37,849 nt of DNA, from positions 1 to 37,849 of the forward strand of contig JAFQIB010000028.1 of assembly GCA_017397765.1 (NCBI GenBank). Reading direction: 5' to 3'. Below the pieces are notes generated by a model, which was given only the letters and a program-made list of their open reading frames with translations, searched no databases and was not told the origin of the DNA. The translations under genes and the position numbers were made by a program. Of this stretch, positions 7,112-14,514 are shown piece after piece (position 1 is the first letter of the stretch; every line of letters starts with the position of its first letter). This stretch comes from Clostridia bacterium. Lineage in GTDB: Bacteria > Bacillota > Clostridia > Christensenellales > Aristaeellaceae.

Positions 7112-8467
7112 CTACTCCGTGAGTGAAGTTGTAGATGCAGATTGATCCTCAGCTTGACGGATGAAAACAATGCATGCAACTACATTCAGTACCAAAGCGC
7201 CAATCCATGCAATGCTTTCAGCATACGCTGTCGCACCGAAACCAACGCTTTTCACCATGAAGATGATAACAGGAATTCTAAGTGCCATTTCTGCAATACC
7301 GGAACACATGGGAATCAATGGATGTCCCATACCTTGTACGGTGCTGCGGAAAATGAACAGCAGATTCAGGAGCAAGAGCGAAACGGAGCAGATTCGGAGA
7401 AAGCCGGCAGCCAGAGAGATTGTCTCTCGTTCATTCAACATAACGCTTGCAAGCTGTTCGGGGATTAGGAGCATGAGACTGCCAATGACAATCCATGAAA
7501 CAAACGCAATCCAAATGCCCACCCGAACTCCCTCACGGATTCGCTGTACATTACCCGCGCCTTTATTCTGGCTGACAAATGCGGAAAGGGAAAAGCCAGC
7601 GGTCAAAGATGGCAGCATCATCAAATTCAGGTATTTGGTACAAGCAGAATAAGCAGAGGTAAAGGCTGCGCCCATTGCATTTACATAGCCCTGTACAACC
7701 ATGCAGCCAACGGCAGTTACGGAATTCATGAGTGCAGCGGGAACTCCGTTACTCAACAGGCTCAAACTGATTGCATGATCCTTCATGAAATCATCACGGA
7801 TCAGAGGCAGTTTCATATTTTGATGCAGTTTTTGATAACATACAAGAACGGAAATCATCTGCGCAGCGACAGTTGCAACAGCCGCACCTTCCACGCCGGT
7901 ATGAAAAACGAAAATAAACAGGCAATCAAGCACAATATTCACAACGGAAGAAATGATGATTGCTTTGAATGGTGTCTTACTGTCGCCGATAGCACGTAGG
8001 ATGCAGGAACATAAGTTGTACGCTGCAGTGACAATTAATCCGCCGAAGAAAATGTATCCGTACAGTAAACTGTCCCGTATCAGTGTGGGAGAGGTTTGCA
8101 TAGATATGAGCAGCGGTTTGAGAGATATCAGAGAGCCAACGGTCAGCGCTACAGTAATACCACTGCACAACTTGATGGAATGCGCAATGTTCTTTCGAAG
8201 CAAACGACCATTTCCTGCACCAAAGCTCTGTGCGATATTGACGGCAAAGCCATTGGTGATTCCCATCAGGAAGCCTGTAATCAGCAGCATCATGGAAGAC
8301 AGGTTCCCTACTGATCCAAGAGCCTGATCACCAAGTCCCTTACCAACGATGATGGTATCTACAAATGTATACGCCTGTTGGAGCGTGTTTGTCAGGAGCA
8401 TCGGGAAAAAGAAACCTAAGAGACGTGAGGATACTTGGCCTCGGGTTAAATCGTTAGTGTTTTGCAT
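7112..8467 (-). CDS. MATE family multidrug/cation efflux transporter
   Basis: This 451-residue polytopic membrane protein fits the usual MATE length of about 450. It begins with the typical 'LTRGQVSSRLLGFFFPMLLTNTLQQAYTFVDTIIVGKGLGDQALGSVG' type N-terminus (TM1 and the conserved 'D..IVG' segment), and the second half repeats the fold, as expected for the two six-helix bundles. MATE pumps export drugs or metabolites using Na+ or H+ gradients; the substrate is unknown. AGGAGG precedes the ATG by 9 bases. It is divergent from an AraC regulator whose gene starts about 100 bases away. Base composition here looks more AT-rich than the flanking housekeeping genes, consistent with acquired DNA. Confidence 0.93.
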   Translation of the reverse strand: MQNTNDLTRGQVSSRLLGFFFPMLLTNTLQQAYTFVDTIIVGKGLGDQALGSVGNLSSMMLLITGFLMGITNGFAVNIAQSFGAGNGRLLRKNIAHSIKLCSGITVALTVGSLISLKPLLISMQTSPTLIRDSLLYGYIFFGGLIVTAAYNLCSCILRAIGDSKTPFKAIIISSVVNIVLDCLFIFVFHTGVEGAAVATVAAQMISVLVCYQKLHQNMKLPLIRDDFMKDHAISLSLLSNGVPAALMNSVTAVGCMVVQGYVNAMGAAFTSAYSACTKYLNLMMLPSLTAGFSLSAFVSQNKGAGNVQRIREGVRVGIWIAFVSWIVIGSLMLLIPEQLASVMLNERETISLAAGFLRICSVSLLLLNLLFIFRSTVQGMGHPLIPMCSGIAEMALRIPVIIFMVKSVGFGATAYAESIAWIGALVLNVVACIVFIRQAEDQSASTTSLTE

Positions 8468-8487
8468 GATCTGTCACCTCCTTCGAT

Positions 8488-8493
8488 ATTATA
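8488..8493 (-). promoter_or_regulatory. -10 element of MATE promoter with poor -35
   Basis: The minus strand carries a perfect TATAAT here, about 20 bases upstream of the MATE start. The position 16-17 bases upstream has no recognisable -35 (ATAGCA/TATAGC). This is compatible with a promoter that needs an activator such as the divergent AraC protein. No operator could be defined. Confidence 0.45.
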
Positions 8494-8525
8494 CGGAGGG
8501 ACGCATGATTGCTATATCAAAACGG

Positions 8526-8554
8526 TTGCTTTTATCGCAAAAATATGACATAAT
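8526..8554 (+). promoter_or_regulatory. Candidate promoter of araC-type gene
   Basis: TTGCTT (8526-8531) and CATAAT (8549-8554) are 17 bases apart. Transcription would begin near 8561, which favours the downstream ATG at 8571 as the start of the regulator. Confidence 0.45.
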
Positions 8555-8570
8555 GTGAATGGTGATTGTG

Positions 8571-9326
8571 ATGAAAGTACGCAACGAACTAAACTTGCTG
8601 CTGTATGAGCAAAAGATGGATGGAGCGACACTGCCGCATTACAAAGACGAATATATCCGGTATAAGACCATTCAAAATGGCGATGCGGAAGCAACAGCTC
8701 GTTTGGCAATGAACGGAACCTTGAAACTGTGCAACAACCCACGGCTTCTATCGGAAAATACCATCAGAAGCCTTTGCTATCATTTCGTGATTGAAGCGTC
8801 AACATTGGCGAGGTTATGTATGGAAGGCGGTCTCAGCCATGATGAGGCTTATACCATTTCAGACATATATATTCGAAAACTCGACAGAATCGCGGATACG
8901 GAAGAAATTGTAAAGCTTTTTAGGCAAATGTGTATGGATTATGCTGCCCGGATGGGTGAAATTCGGAGGGAATCTGCCATATCAAGCCATGTAAGAAAAT
9001 GTATTGACTACATTTATGAAAATCTTGGCGGCGATTTGTCTATGAAAGTATTGGCTGATGTAACTGGACTGAATCCAAGCTATTTGTCCAGGTTGTTCTC
9101 AAAGGAGATCGGCTACCCGATCAAACAGTTCATTCTATCGGCAAAAGTAGATACCGCACAGAATCTTCTCAGGCACTCTGAACTGTCATATTCAAAGATA
9201 GCTGTTTCATTGGGTTTCTCTTCGCAAAGTGCATTTATCGCTGTATTTAGCAGATTTGTTCATATGACCCCACGGGCCTACAGGGAATACCATTCTTTAC
9301 GAGGGGTAAAAGATACAAACAACTAA
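8571..9326 (+). CDS. AraC family transcriptional regulator
   Basis: This protein of about 251 residues has a C-terminal AraC double helix-turn-helix: 'CIDYIYENLGGDLSMKVLADVTGLNPSYLSRLFSKEIG' followed by 'LRHSELSYSKIAVSLGFSSQSAFIAVFSRFVHMTPRAYRE', the expected positions for both recognition helices and the 'P..YR' end. The N-terminal 140 residues resemble the helical sensor region of the YSIRK-type/AraC group rather than a cupin. GGTGAT lies 4 bases before the ATG at 8571; an in-frame ATG at 8559 is possible but has no visible RBS. Divergent orientation suggests that it controls the MATE pump. Confidence 0.88.
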   Translation: MKVRNELNLLLYEQKMDGATLPHYKDEYIRYKTIQNGDAEATARLAMNGTLKLCNNPRLLSENTIRSLCYHFVIEASTLARLCMEGGLSHDEAYTISDIYIRKLDRIADTEEIVKLFRQMCMDYAARMGEIRRESAISSHVRKCIDYIYENLGGDLSMKVLADVTGLNPSYLSRLFSKEIGYPIKQFILSAKVDTAQNLLRHSELSYSKIAVSLGFSSQSAFIAVFSRFVHMTPRAYREYHSLRGVKDTNN

Positions 9327-9329
9327 ACA

Positions 9330-9693
9330 GACCTGGGCCAGCTTGCTGTGAAGGGAGTTGGCCTTTTCCCGTTATTGTCGCCCTGCCGGAACGGGCAGAC
9401 CGACCTCTATGAGCGAAGCGTTCTTACAGATGGCAGGTGTGTTCAGTCAGTTGGAGTTGGCGATGATACGCGCCAGGGTAAAGTCCGGGATGGCTAACGC
9501 AGCAGCACGCGGGCGAAAAATCGGCAGACCCCAGACCACGAAGGAGGACATCCCCACGATGTTTTACAAGCACTATCCGGCATTCGTAGCGGGGACGATG
9601 AACCTTACCGAACTGGCGCGGGTGTGCGGACTGTCCAGATCGACGGTGTACAAGTATTTGAAAATCATCATAAAAAATGCGAGTGCATTGTGA
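9330..9693 (+). pseudogene. Serine resolvase C-terminal fragment with frameshift
   Basis: The open frame from 9358 encodes the second half of a Tn3/Hin-type resolvase: 'SEAFLQMAGVFSQLELAMIRARVKSGMANAAARGRKIGRP' (the long E helix and hinge), then a C-terminal HTH 'MNLTELARVCGLSRSTVYKYLKII' (residues about 81-104 of the frame). Immediately upstream, from 9330 in another frame, 'DLGQLAVKGVGLF' continues the homology leftward, so a frameshift lies near 9365-9405. The catalytic N-terminal half with the active-site serine is gone, and the fragment begins 3 bases after the AraC stop codon. It cannot be an active recombinase. A second copy of the C-terminal tail is at 14352. Confidence 0.85.
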
Positions 9694-9754
9694 ACCTCCC
9701 CATCTTCAGTACATCACGCAACATGCCAACTGAACAAATCCAGGAACGACACCA

Positions 9755-9802
9755 CTGGATCAAACACAAAACAGGCACACCAGGTTTACCGGTGTGCCTG
9801 TT
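9755..9802 (-). terminator. Terminator of mgl operon
   Basis: The 12-bp perfect arms AACAGGCACACC (9770-9781) and GGTGTGCCTGTT (9791-9802) enclose a 9-base loop. On the minus strand the stem is followed by TTGTGTTTGA. It lies 20 bases beyond the last gene of the mgl operon. Confidence 0.75.
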
Positions 9803-9822
9803 GCAGTTACAATGATAGTGCC

Positions 9823-10071
9823 TTACAGCGGAAGCTTGAACAGCCCAAGGGATTCAAGGATCATCAGGATGAACACGATCACCAGCAGACCGCCCGTGAT
9901 CCAGATGATCACGTCCAGTTGCTTCACGCTCAGTTTCACCTTGCTGTACCATTGCTCCTTCTTTGCTTGCACAGCTTTTGAAATGGGATCCAGCTCGCGT
10001 TCGCGCTTTTCCAGGGCCTTTTCCCGCTTCAGGAGCTCTTTTTCGCGTTTTTCCAGTTCTTTTTCTGTCAT
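9823..10071 (-). CDS. Small heptad-repeat coiled-coil protein with C-terminal membrane anchor
   Basis: This 82-residue protein falls into two parts. Residues 4-30 are four nearly perfect tandem 7-mers (KELEKRE, KELLKRE, KALEKRE, RELDPIS), a highly charged coiled coil. Residues about 50-75 (LDVIIWITGGLLVIVFILMILE) form one hydrophobic helix close to the C-terminus, so it is probably a tail-anchored membrane protein with the coil in the cytoplasm. The ATG at 10071 is only 4 bases after the MglC stop codon; the longer reading to 10113 would overlap mglC. The position implies co-transcription with mglBAC and translational coupling. I do not recognise the family; scaffolding or regulation of the permease is a guess. 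Confidence 0.75.
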   Translation of the reverse strand: MTEKELEKREKELLKREKALEKRERELDPISKAVQAKKEQWYSKVKLSVKQLDVIIWITGGLLVIVFILMILESLGLFKLPL

Positions 10072-10075
10072 GGCA

Positions 10076-11089
10076 TTACTTCTTGGCAATGTACTTGCGG
10101 ATATCCAGCGCAACTGCCAGCACGATGACCAGGCCCTGCACCACGTAGTTGTAGTAGGGGTTGATGCCCAGGAACTGGGTGATGATCTTCAGCAGCTCGA
10201 ACACCAGCACGCCGATGAGGATGCCGGGCACAGTACCGATACCGCCGGTGGTGGAAACGCCGCCAATGGTACAGCCTGCGATGGCCTCCAGCTCGTAGCC
10301 CTGGCCCAGGGACGCGGATGCGCCGCCGGACTTGGCAGCCAGCAGGTAGCCGGCGATGGCGTACATGATGCCAGCGGTGATGTAGATGCGCATCAGGGTA
10401 CGGGTGGTATTCACGCCGGAGACCTCAGCTGCCACCTCATTGCCGCCGATGGCGTACATGTACTTGCCGAAGCGGGTCTTGTTGTAAATGACCCAGAAGA
10501 TGATGCCGAACACCAGCGCCACAAAGAGCAGGTAGGGCAGGTGGAAGGAACGGGGGCTGCCGATACGGCCGTTGATCAGCTGGGTGTAGATCTTCTGGAA
10601 GCCGCCGATGGGCTGTGCGTCAGAAATGACCAGGGAAATGCCGTAGATGATGGTCTGGGTACCCAGGGTTGCAATGAAGGGCGGAACGTGCAGCTTGGTG
10701 ATGATCACGCCGTTGACAGCGCCCCAGATAAAGCCGATCACGATACAAATCAGCAGAACCAGGAAGATGTTCATCTCAGGAACGGTTTTCCACAGGCGGC
10801 CAGTGTAGTCGCCGCGCTGGCACAGGATACCGGCGATAACGGCGGCAAAGCCCACCTGACGGCCAGCGGACAGGTCAGTGCCCTTGGTAATCAGACAGCC
10901 GGACACGCCCAGTGCGATCAGGAAACGCACGGCGGTGTTGCTGATCAGGTTGGACAGGTTGGCCCAGGAGAAGAAGTTATCCTTGATGCAGCCCACCACG
11001 ACAGCCGCAATCAGGAGCAGAAACACGATGGGGTTACGGGTGACAAGCTTCACAAATTTTTGAGCGAAGTTTTCCTTCTTGACTTCCAT
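10076..11089 (-). CDS. mglC: Galactose/methyl-galactoside-type ABC transporter permease
   Basis: This 337-residue permease of the RbsC/MglC (BPD_transp_2) family forms the membrane channel for sugar import with MglA and MglB. It is rich in hydrophobic helices. It carries the family blocks 'TKGTDLSAGRQVGFAA', 'GAVNGVIITKLHVPPFIATLGTQTI' and 'RTLMRIYITAGIMYAIAGYLLAAKSGGASASLGQGYELEAIAGCTIGG', the last including the EAA-like loop that contacts the ATPase. The length is normal. GAGGAGG precedes the ATG by 8 bases, and the gene begins 17 bases after mglA. The start of the next small gene lies within 5 bases of its stop. Confidence 0.92.
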   Translation of the reverse strand: MEVKKENFAQKFVKLVTRNPIVFLLLIAAVVVGCIKDNFFSWANLSNLISNTAVRFLIALGVSGCLITKGTDLSAGRQVGFAAVIAGILCQRGDYTGRLWKTVPEMNIFLVLLICIVIGFIWGAVNGVIITKLHVPPFIATLGTQTIIYGISLVISDAQPIGGFQKIYTQLINGRIGSPRSFHLPYLLFVALVFGIIFWVIYNKTRFGKYMYAIGGNEVAAEVSGVNTTRTLMRIYITAGIMYAIAGYLLAAKSGGASASLGQGYELEAIAGCTIGGVSTTGGIGTVPGILIGVLVFELLKIITQFLGINPYYNYVVQGLVIVLAVALDIRKYIAKK

Positions 11090-11106
11090 ATTTCGATCCT
11101 CCTCGA

Positions 11107-12618
11107 TTATTCAAACTGTGTGGCGTAAGCCATGATGTTTTCCTGCGTTGCTTCCTTGCCGTCAACAAAGCCGGTCAGACGACCGTCGCACATGACCATG
11201 ATCCGGTCGGACATGCCGATCAGCTCGCTCATTTCCGAGGAGATCATGATGATGCTCTTGCCAGCCTTGGCCAGCTCGGCGATGATGCAGTAGATCTCAT
11301 ACTTCGCGCCAACGTCGATGCCGCGGGTAGGCTCATCCAGGATGAGCACGTCAGGCGCGTTGGCCAACCAGCGGCCGATCAGCACCTTCTGCTGGTTGCC
11401 GCCGGACAGCGACTTGATCTGCGTCTTGGAGGAGGGCGTCTTGATGTTCATCTTCTTGACGTTTTCCTGCACCAGGTTTTCTACCTTCTTGCTATTGATC
11501 AGGAAGCCAGCGTCCAGATAATTGTTCAGGGAGGAGATGGAAATGTTGTCTGCTACGCTCAGCACACCCATGATGCCGCTGCCGCGGCGATCCTCGGTCA
11601 GCAGCGCAATGCCCTGATCGATGGCGTCCTTGGGACGAGCGATCTTCATTTCCTTGCCCTTGTAGAAGATCTGGCCCTTGCTGTGGGAACGGATGCCGAA
11701 GATGCCTTCCATCAGCTCGGTACGCTGGGCGCCGACCAGGCCGCCCACGCCCAGGATCTCGCCCTTGCGGAGCTGGAAGTTGATATCGCGGAAGGAACGG
11801 GGATTGATGGACGTGAAGTCCTTGACCTCGAACACCACCTCGCCCGGCACGTTCTCACGGGGCGGATACAGATTGGTCAGCTCGCGGCCCACCATCTGAG
11901 TGATGATCTTGTCCACCGTCAGGTCCTTGGCTTCCCAGGTGCCGATGTACTTGCCGTCGCGCATGATGGTGACGTCGTCGCCGATGCGCAGGATCTCGTC
12001 CATCTTGTGGGAAATGTAGACGATGGCAACATTCTCCGCCTTCAGATCCTCAATGATGCGGAAGAGTGCTTCCACCTCGTTGGAGGTCAGGGAGGATGTG
12101 GGCTCGTCCAGAATGAGGACGCGGCAGTTGGCGGAGACGGCCTTGGCGATCTCAACCGACTGCATCTGGGATACGCTCAGTTCGCCGACCTTCTGCTTGG
12201 GGTCGAAGTTCATGCGGACTTTTTTGAGCAGCTCGGCTGTATCGGCGTACATCTTTTTATGGTCGATGAACGGGATGAAGCCGAAGAGCTTCTTGAGCGG
12301 ATAGCGGCCCAGGAAGATATTCTCGCCCACCGTGCGGGCAGGGATGGGCTGCAGCTCCTGGTGCACCATGGCAATGCCCTTGTGCAAGGCATCCATGGGA
12401 TCCTGGATGACAACGGGCTCGCCGTCAATCTTGATCTGGCCCTCATCCATTTTGTAGATGCCGAACATGCACTTCATCAGGGTGGATTTGCCTGCACCGT
12501 TTTCGCCCATCAGTGCGTGCACCTTGCCGGGACGAAGCTTGAGCTGCGCATGATCCAGTGCTTTAACGCCAGGGAAAGATTTACATACCCCTGTCATTTC
12601 AAGGACGTATTCGGACAT
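11107..12618 (-). CDS. mglA: Galactose/methyl-galactoside-type ABC importer ATPase (two NBDs)
   Basis: This 503-residue protein has two fused nucleotide-binding domains, as in MglA/RbsA. Domain 1 has Walker A GENGAGKS (about 37-44), signature 'LSVSQMQSVEIAKAV' and Walker B 'CRVLILDEPTSS'. Domain 2 has 'GGLVGAQRTELMEGIFG' in place of a standard Walker A (normal for this class), signature 'LSGGNQQKVLIGRWL' and Walker B 'PDVLILDEPTRGIDVG'. It energises import through MglC. It is separated from mglB by 165 bases that contain a strong hairpin, and from mglC by 17 bases. The substrate specificity is inferred from MglB. Confidence 0.93.
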   Translation of the reverse strand: MSEYVLEMTGVCKSFPGVKALDHAQLKLRPGKVHALMGENGAGKSTLMKCMFGIYKMDEGQIKIDGEPVVIQDPMDALHKGIAMVHQELQPIPARTVGENIFLGRYPLKKLFGFIPFIDHKKMYADTAELLKKVRMNFDPKQKVGELSVSQMQSVEIAKAVSANCRVLILDEPTSSLTSNEVEALFRIIEDLKAENVAIVYISHKMDEILRIGDDVTIMRDGKYIGTWEAKDLTVDKIITQMVGRELTNLYPPRENVPGEVVFEVKDFTSINPRSFRDINFQLRKGEILGVGGLVGAQRTELMEGIFGIRSHSKGQIFYKGKEMKIARPKDAIDQGIALLTEDRRGSGIMGVLSVADNISISSLNNYLDAGFLINSKKVENLVQENVKKMNIKTPSSKTQIKSLSGGNQQKVLIGRWLANAPDVLILDEPTRGIDVGAKYEIYCIIAELAKAGKSIIMISSEMSELIGMSDRIMVMCDGRLTGFVDGKEATQENIMAYATQFE

Positions 12619-12717
12619 ACCGTGTTACTCCCCCTTTCGGTGATTTGTCAACAGCGCCCTTCGCATAACATCCGCAAAACGCGGACGCAATGCGAAAAGC
12701 ACTGCCATAGGAAGAAT

Positions 12718-12741
12718 GGGAGGGCCAGACCTGGCCCTCCC
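12718..12741 (-). promoter_or_regulatory. Intercistronic hairpin between mglB and mglA
   Basis: GGGAGGGCCAG (12718-12728) is perfectly complementary to CTGGCCCTCCC (12731-12741). No T run follows on the minus strand, so it is more likely an mRNA 3'-end stabiliser or partial attenuator than a full terminator. This fits the known need for more binding protein than ATPase or permease. Confidence 0.6.
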
Positions 12742-12783
12742 AATTGCTTCAAGGATTGAAAATCAATCAGTCAGCAATGCGGA

Positions 12784-13797
12784 TTACTGAGCCTCGGCAT
12801 AGGCCTTGTCGACCTTGACGTAGTTGACCCAGTAGTAGTTCTGGATTTCTTCGCCCTTGAGCAGCTGCACAGCAACGTCAACCGCCGCGTGGGACTGGCC
12901 GATGTGGTCGTTCAGCACGGTGCCGGTCATGTCGCCCAGCTTGATGGCCTCAACAGCCTCGGGCAGAGCGTCAACGCCCACCAGGTAGATGTCTTCGCCC
13001 ACGATGCGGCCAGCGGTCTGGATCGCAGTCAGAGCGCCCATGGCCATGCCGTCGTTGTTGCAGAACACGACTTCCACGTTATAGCCGTGCACGGTCAGAG
13101 CGTTGGCGCACAGCTCCTGGCCCTTGGTCTGGTCCCAGTTGCCCACCTGGCTGTCCAGGCACTCAACGGTCTTGCCAGCGTCGGTCAGAGCCTTGACGGA
13201 GAACTCGGTACGGTACTGAGCGTCGATGTTCTCGGGGTCGCCCTGGATCATGATGTAGGAGATCTTGCCGTCGCCATTGATGTCGCCCTGGTTGGCAGTG
13301 GCCAGGATCAGTTCGCCCTGGTAGGTGCCGGACTGACGGGCGTCAGCGCCAACGTAGCAAACCTGGGGGTTGTTCAGGATGCCTTCATAGCGCTCGTCCA
13401 GGGTGTTGCCGTTCTCGTCGTAGGCCAGGGGCTCACGGTTGATCAGAACCAGCGGGATGCCAGCGCCCACAGCGATGTCGATCAGAACGTCAGCAGAGGA
13501 AGTCTGGACAGGGTTCAGGATGATCACGTCCATGCCCTGGGTGACGAAGTTGTTCATCTGGTTGGTCTGCTCAGCCATGTCGTTCTTGGCGTCAGCGAAA
13601 AACAGCTCGTACTTCACTTCGTCAGTCTCGAGGGTCTTGAAGTAAGCAGCGATTTCGTTGCGGTACAGGGTCATGAAGTTGTCGGTGTACTGGTAGATGG
13701 AGATGCCGACCTTGTAGGTCTTCACTTCGGCGGAAGCAAAGGTGCAAGCACCCAGCACCATCACCAGAGCCATCAGGATCGCCAGAGTCTTCTTCAT
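12784..13797 (-). CDS. mglB: Galactose/glucose-type periplasmic-binding-family sugar-binding protein
   Basis: This 337-residue type I binding protein starts with an export signal (MKKTLAILMALVMVLGAC..., ambiguous between lipobox LGAC and cleavage after ASA). It follows MglB closely: 'VGISIYQYTDNFM', 'QGMDVIILNPVQTS', 'IPLVLINREP', 'YVGADARQSGTYQG' and the EF-hand-like Ca2+ loop DINGDGKIS (172-180), which is characteristic of MglB rather than RbsB. Later, 'FCNNDGMAMGALTAI' and 'LVGVDALPEAVEAI' are the hinge and ligand segments. The start at 13797 has AAAGGAG 8 bases upstream. It is first in mglBAC, so it should capture galactose, glucose or methyl-galactoside at the cell surface. Confidence 0.92.
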   Translation of the reverse strand: MKKTLAILMALVMVLGACTFASAEVKTYKVGISIYQYTDNFMTLYRNEIAAYFKTLETDEVKYELFFADAKNDMAEQTNQMNNFVTQGMDVIILNPVQTSSADVLIDIAVGAGIPLVLINREPLAYDENGNTLDERYEGILNNPQVCYVGADARQSGTYQGELILATANQGDINGDGKISYIMIQGDPENIDAQYRTEFSVKALTDAGKTVECLDSQVGNWDQTKGQELCANALTVHGYNVEVVFCNNDGMAMGALTAIQTAGRIVGEDIYLVGVDALPEAVEAIKLGDMTGTVLNDHIGQSHAAVDVAVQLLKGEEIQNYYWVNYVKVDKAYAEAQ

Positions 13798-13824
13798 GGA
13801 AACGTCTCCTTTACAGGATATATT

Positions 13825-13849
13825 TTTATGCAAACTCACGTTGCATAAA
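13825..13849 (-). promoter_or_regulatory. Inverted repeat in mglB leader (candidate operator)
   Basis: TTTATGCAA (13825-13833) and TTGCATAAA (13841-13849) are perfect 9-base arms with a 7-base spacer. It lies between the mglB promoter and its RBS, so a bound regulator would block transcription. The regulator is not encoded next to it. Confidence 0.55.
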
Positions 13850-13897
13850 TGACTTTGATGAGAAGTTTTATTCTATTCTGCCTCTTGTGTGTCCATT

Positions 13898-13926
13898 ATC
13901 ATAGCACCAATTTGGCGATTTGTCAA
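13898..13926 (-). promoter_or_regulatory. mglBAC promoter
   Basis: On the minus strand TTGACA (13921-13926) and TATGAT (13898-13903) are 17 bases apart. The spacer contains the palindrome CCAAATTGG (13909-13917 region), another possible protein site. The leader to mglB would be about 95 bases. Confidence 0.8.
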
Positions 13927-13929
13927 CCA

Positions 13930-14150
13930 AATCAAACAAATATTACAAGTTGTTTTCTGTATACATTGTGAAAATAGTACGACAGAGCAGTGTCCCGAAT
14001 ATGTGTTGGAATTTTGTGGTGAGACAGCTCTGGCGTCTGCTGCTCGTCTGCCTTTTTTCCCACAGTCCGTTCGCATCACGCGTTTACCTAAACACTTGTA
14101 AATAGTTGTAGCAAGTTACATACAATTGCACCTTCAAGCAACATAGTTAT
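13930..14150. other. Non-coding stretch upstream of mgl promoter
   Basis: I see no credible gene, RNA or repeat here. Short open frames on both strands have no RBS and no recognisable product. It separates the mgl promoter from the relics that begin near 14151. Confidence 0.5.
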
Positions 14151-14267
14151 AGCATCATGCACCATCTTGGATACACCCACACAACCCTTCCCCTGGAGGC
14201 TGGCGCAAACCCTCTCGATGTTCAGGAACGCCTCGGTCATTCCCACCTGGCGATCACCTGGAAATAG
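14151..14267 (+). pseudogene. Tyrosine recombinase (integrase) C-terminal remnant
   Basis: In one frame the bases 14157-14267 read MHHLGYTHTTLPLEAGANP then LDVQERLGHSHLAITWK and a stop. This is the catalytic end of a Tn916/lambda-type integrase, where the family reads HDLRHTHATLLLEAG...VQERLGHSS. The catalytic HxxR has become HHLG, so the arginine is lost, and the protein stops before the nucleophilic tyrosine. There is no upstream part of the gene. It is a decayed fragment. Confidence 0.8.
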
Positions 14268-14269
14268 CA

Positions 14270-14352
14270 AAAAGCTCCCACAGGTTCTGTGAGAGCAGGG
14301 GAGAATGATGATATGAAGTTGTGCGGTGTGGACAAAAAGTAAAGGCATCCTG
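14270..14352. repeat. 83-bp repeat, copy B
   Basis: Direct repeat of 6925-7007 with about 90% identity. It is bounded on the left by the integrase stop codon (2 bases away) and on the right, with no gap, by a resolvase tail. At copy A the same right-hand neighbour (resolvase tail) is 2.6 kb away, beyond the MATE-AraC genes. Confidence 0.85.
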
Positions 14353-14447
14353 CGTATATAGCACGGCAAATCAATGTCAGTGAGTTGGCGCGGCTATGTG
14401 GATTAAGCAGGCCTACAGTGTACAAGTATTTGAAAATAATCCGATAA
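14352..14447 (+). pseudogene. Serine resolvase tail remnant
   Basis: The frame reads AYIARQINVSELARLCGLSR then PTVYKYLKIIR and a stop. It aligns with the C-terminal HTH of the fragment ending at 9693 (AFVAGTMNLTELARVCGLSR...). Only the DNA-binding end of the protein survives. Synonymous changes between the two copies show that they are related but not recent duplicates. Confidence 0.8.
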
Positions 14448-14450
14448 AGA

Positions 14451-14476
14451 TAGCCCCTGCAGATGCAGGGGCTTTA
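14451..14476. terminator. Bidirectional terminator hairpin
   Basis: AGCCCCTGC (14451-14459) and GCAGGGGCT (14464-14472) pair perfectly around loop AGAT. It lies 39 bases after the last gene of the glycosidase operon (minus strand) and just after the resolvase remnant (plus strand). T runs are weak on both sides. Confidence 0.6.
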
Positions 14477-14514
14477 CTCTTCAGATTAATTATCTCCATC
14501 AATCGTTAGGATTC

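Noticed and set aside
9794-11128. A 444-codon plus-strand open frame over mglC
   Set aside because: Antisense shadow of mglC with strongly biased, low-complexity composition and no promoter or RBS.
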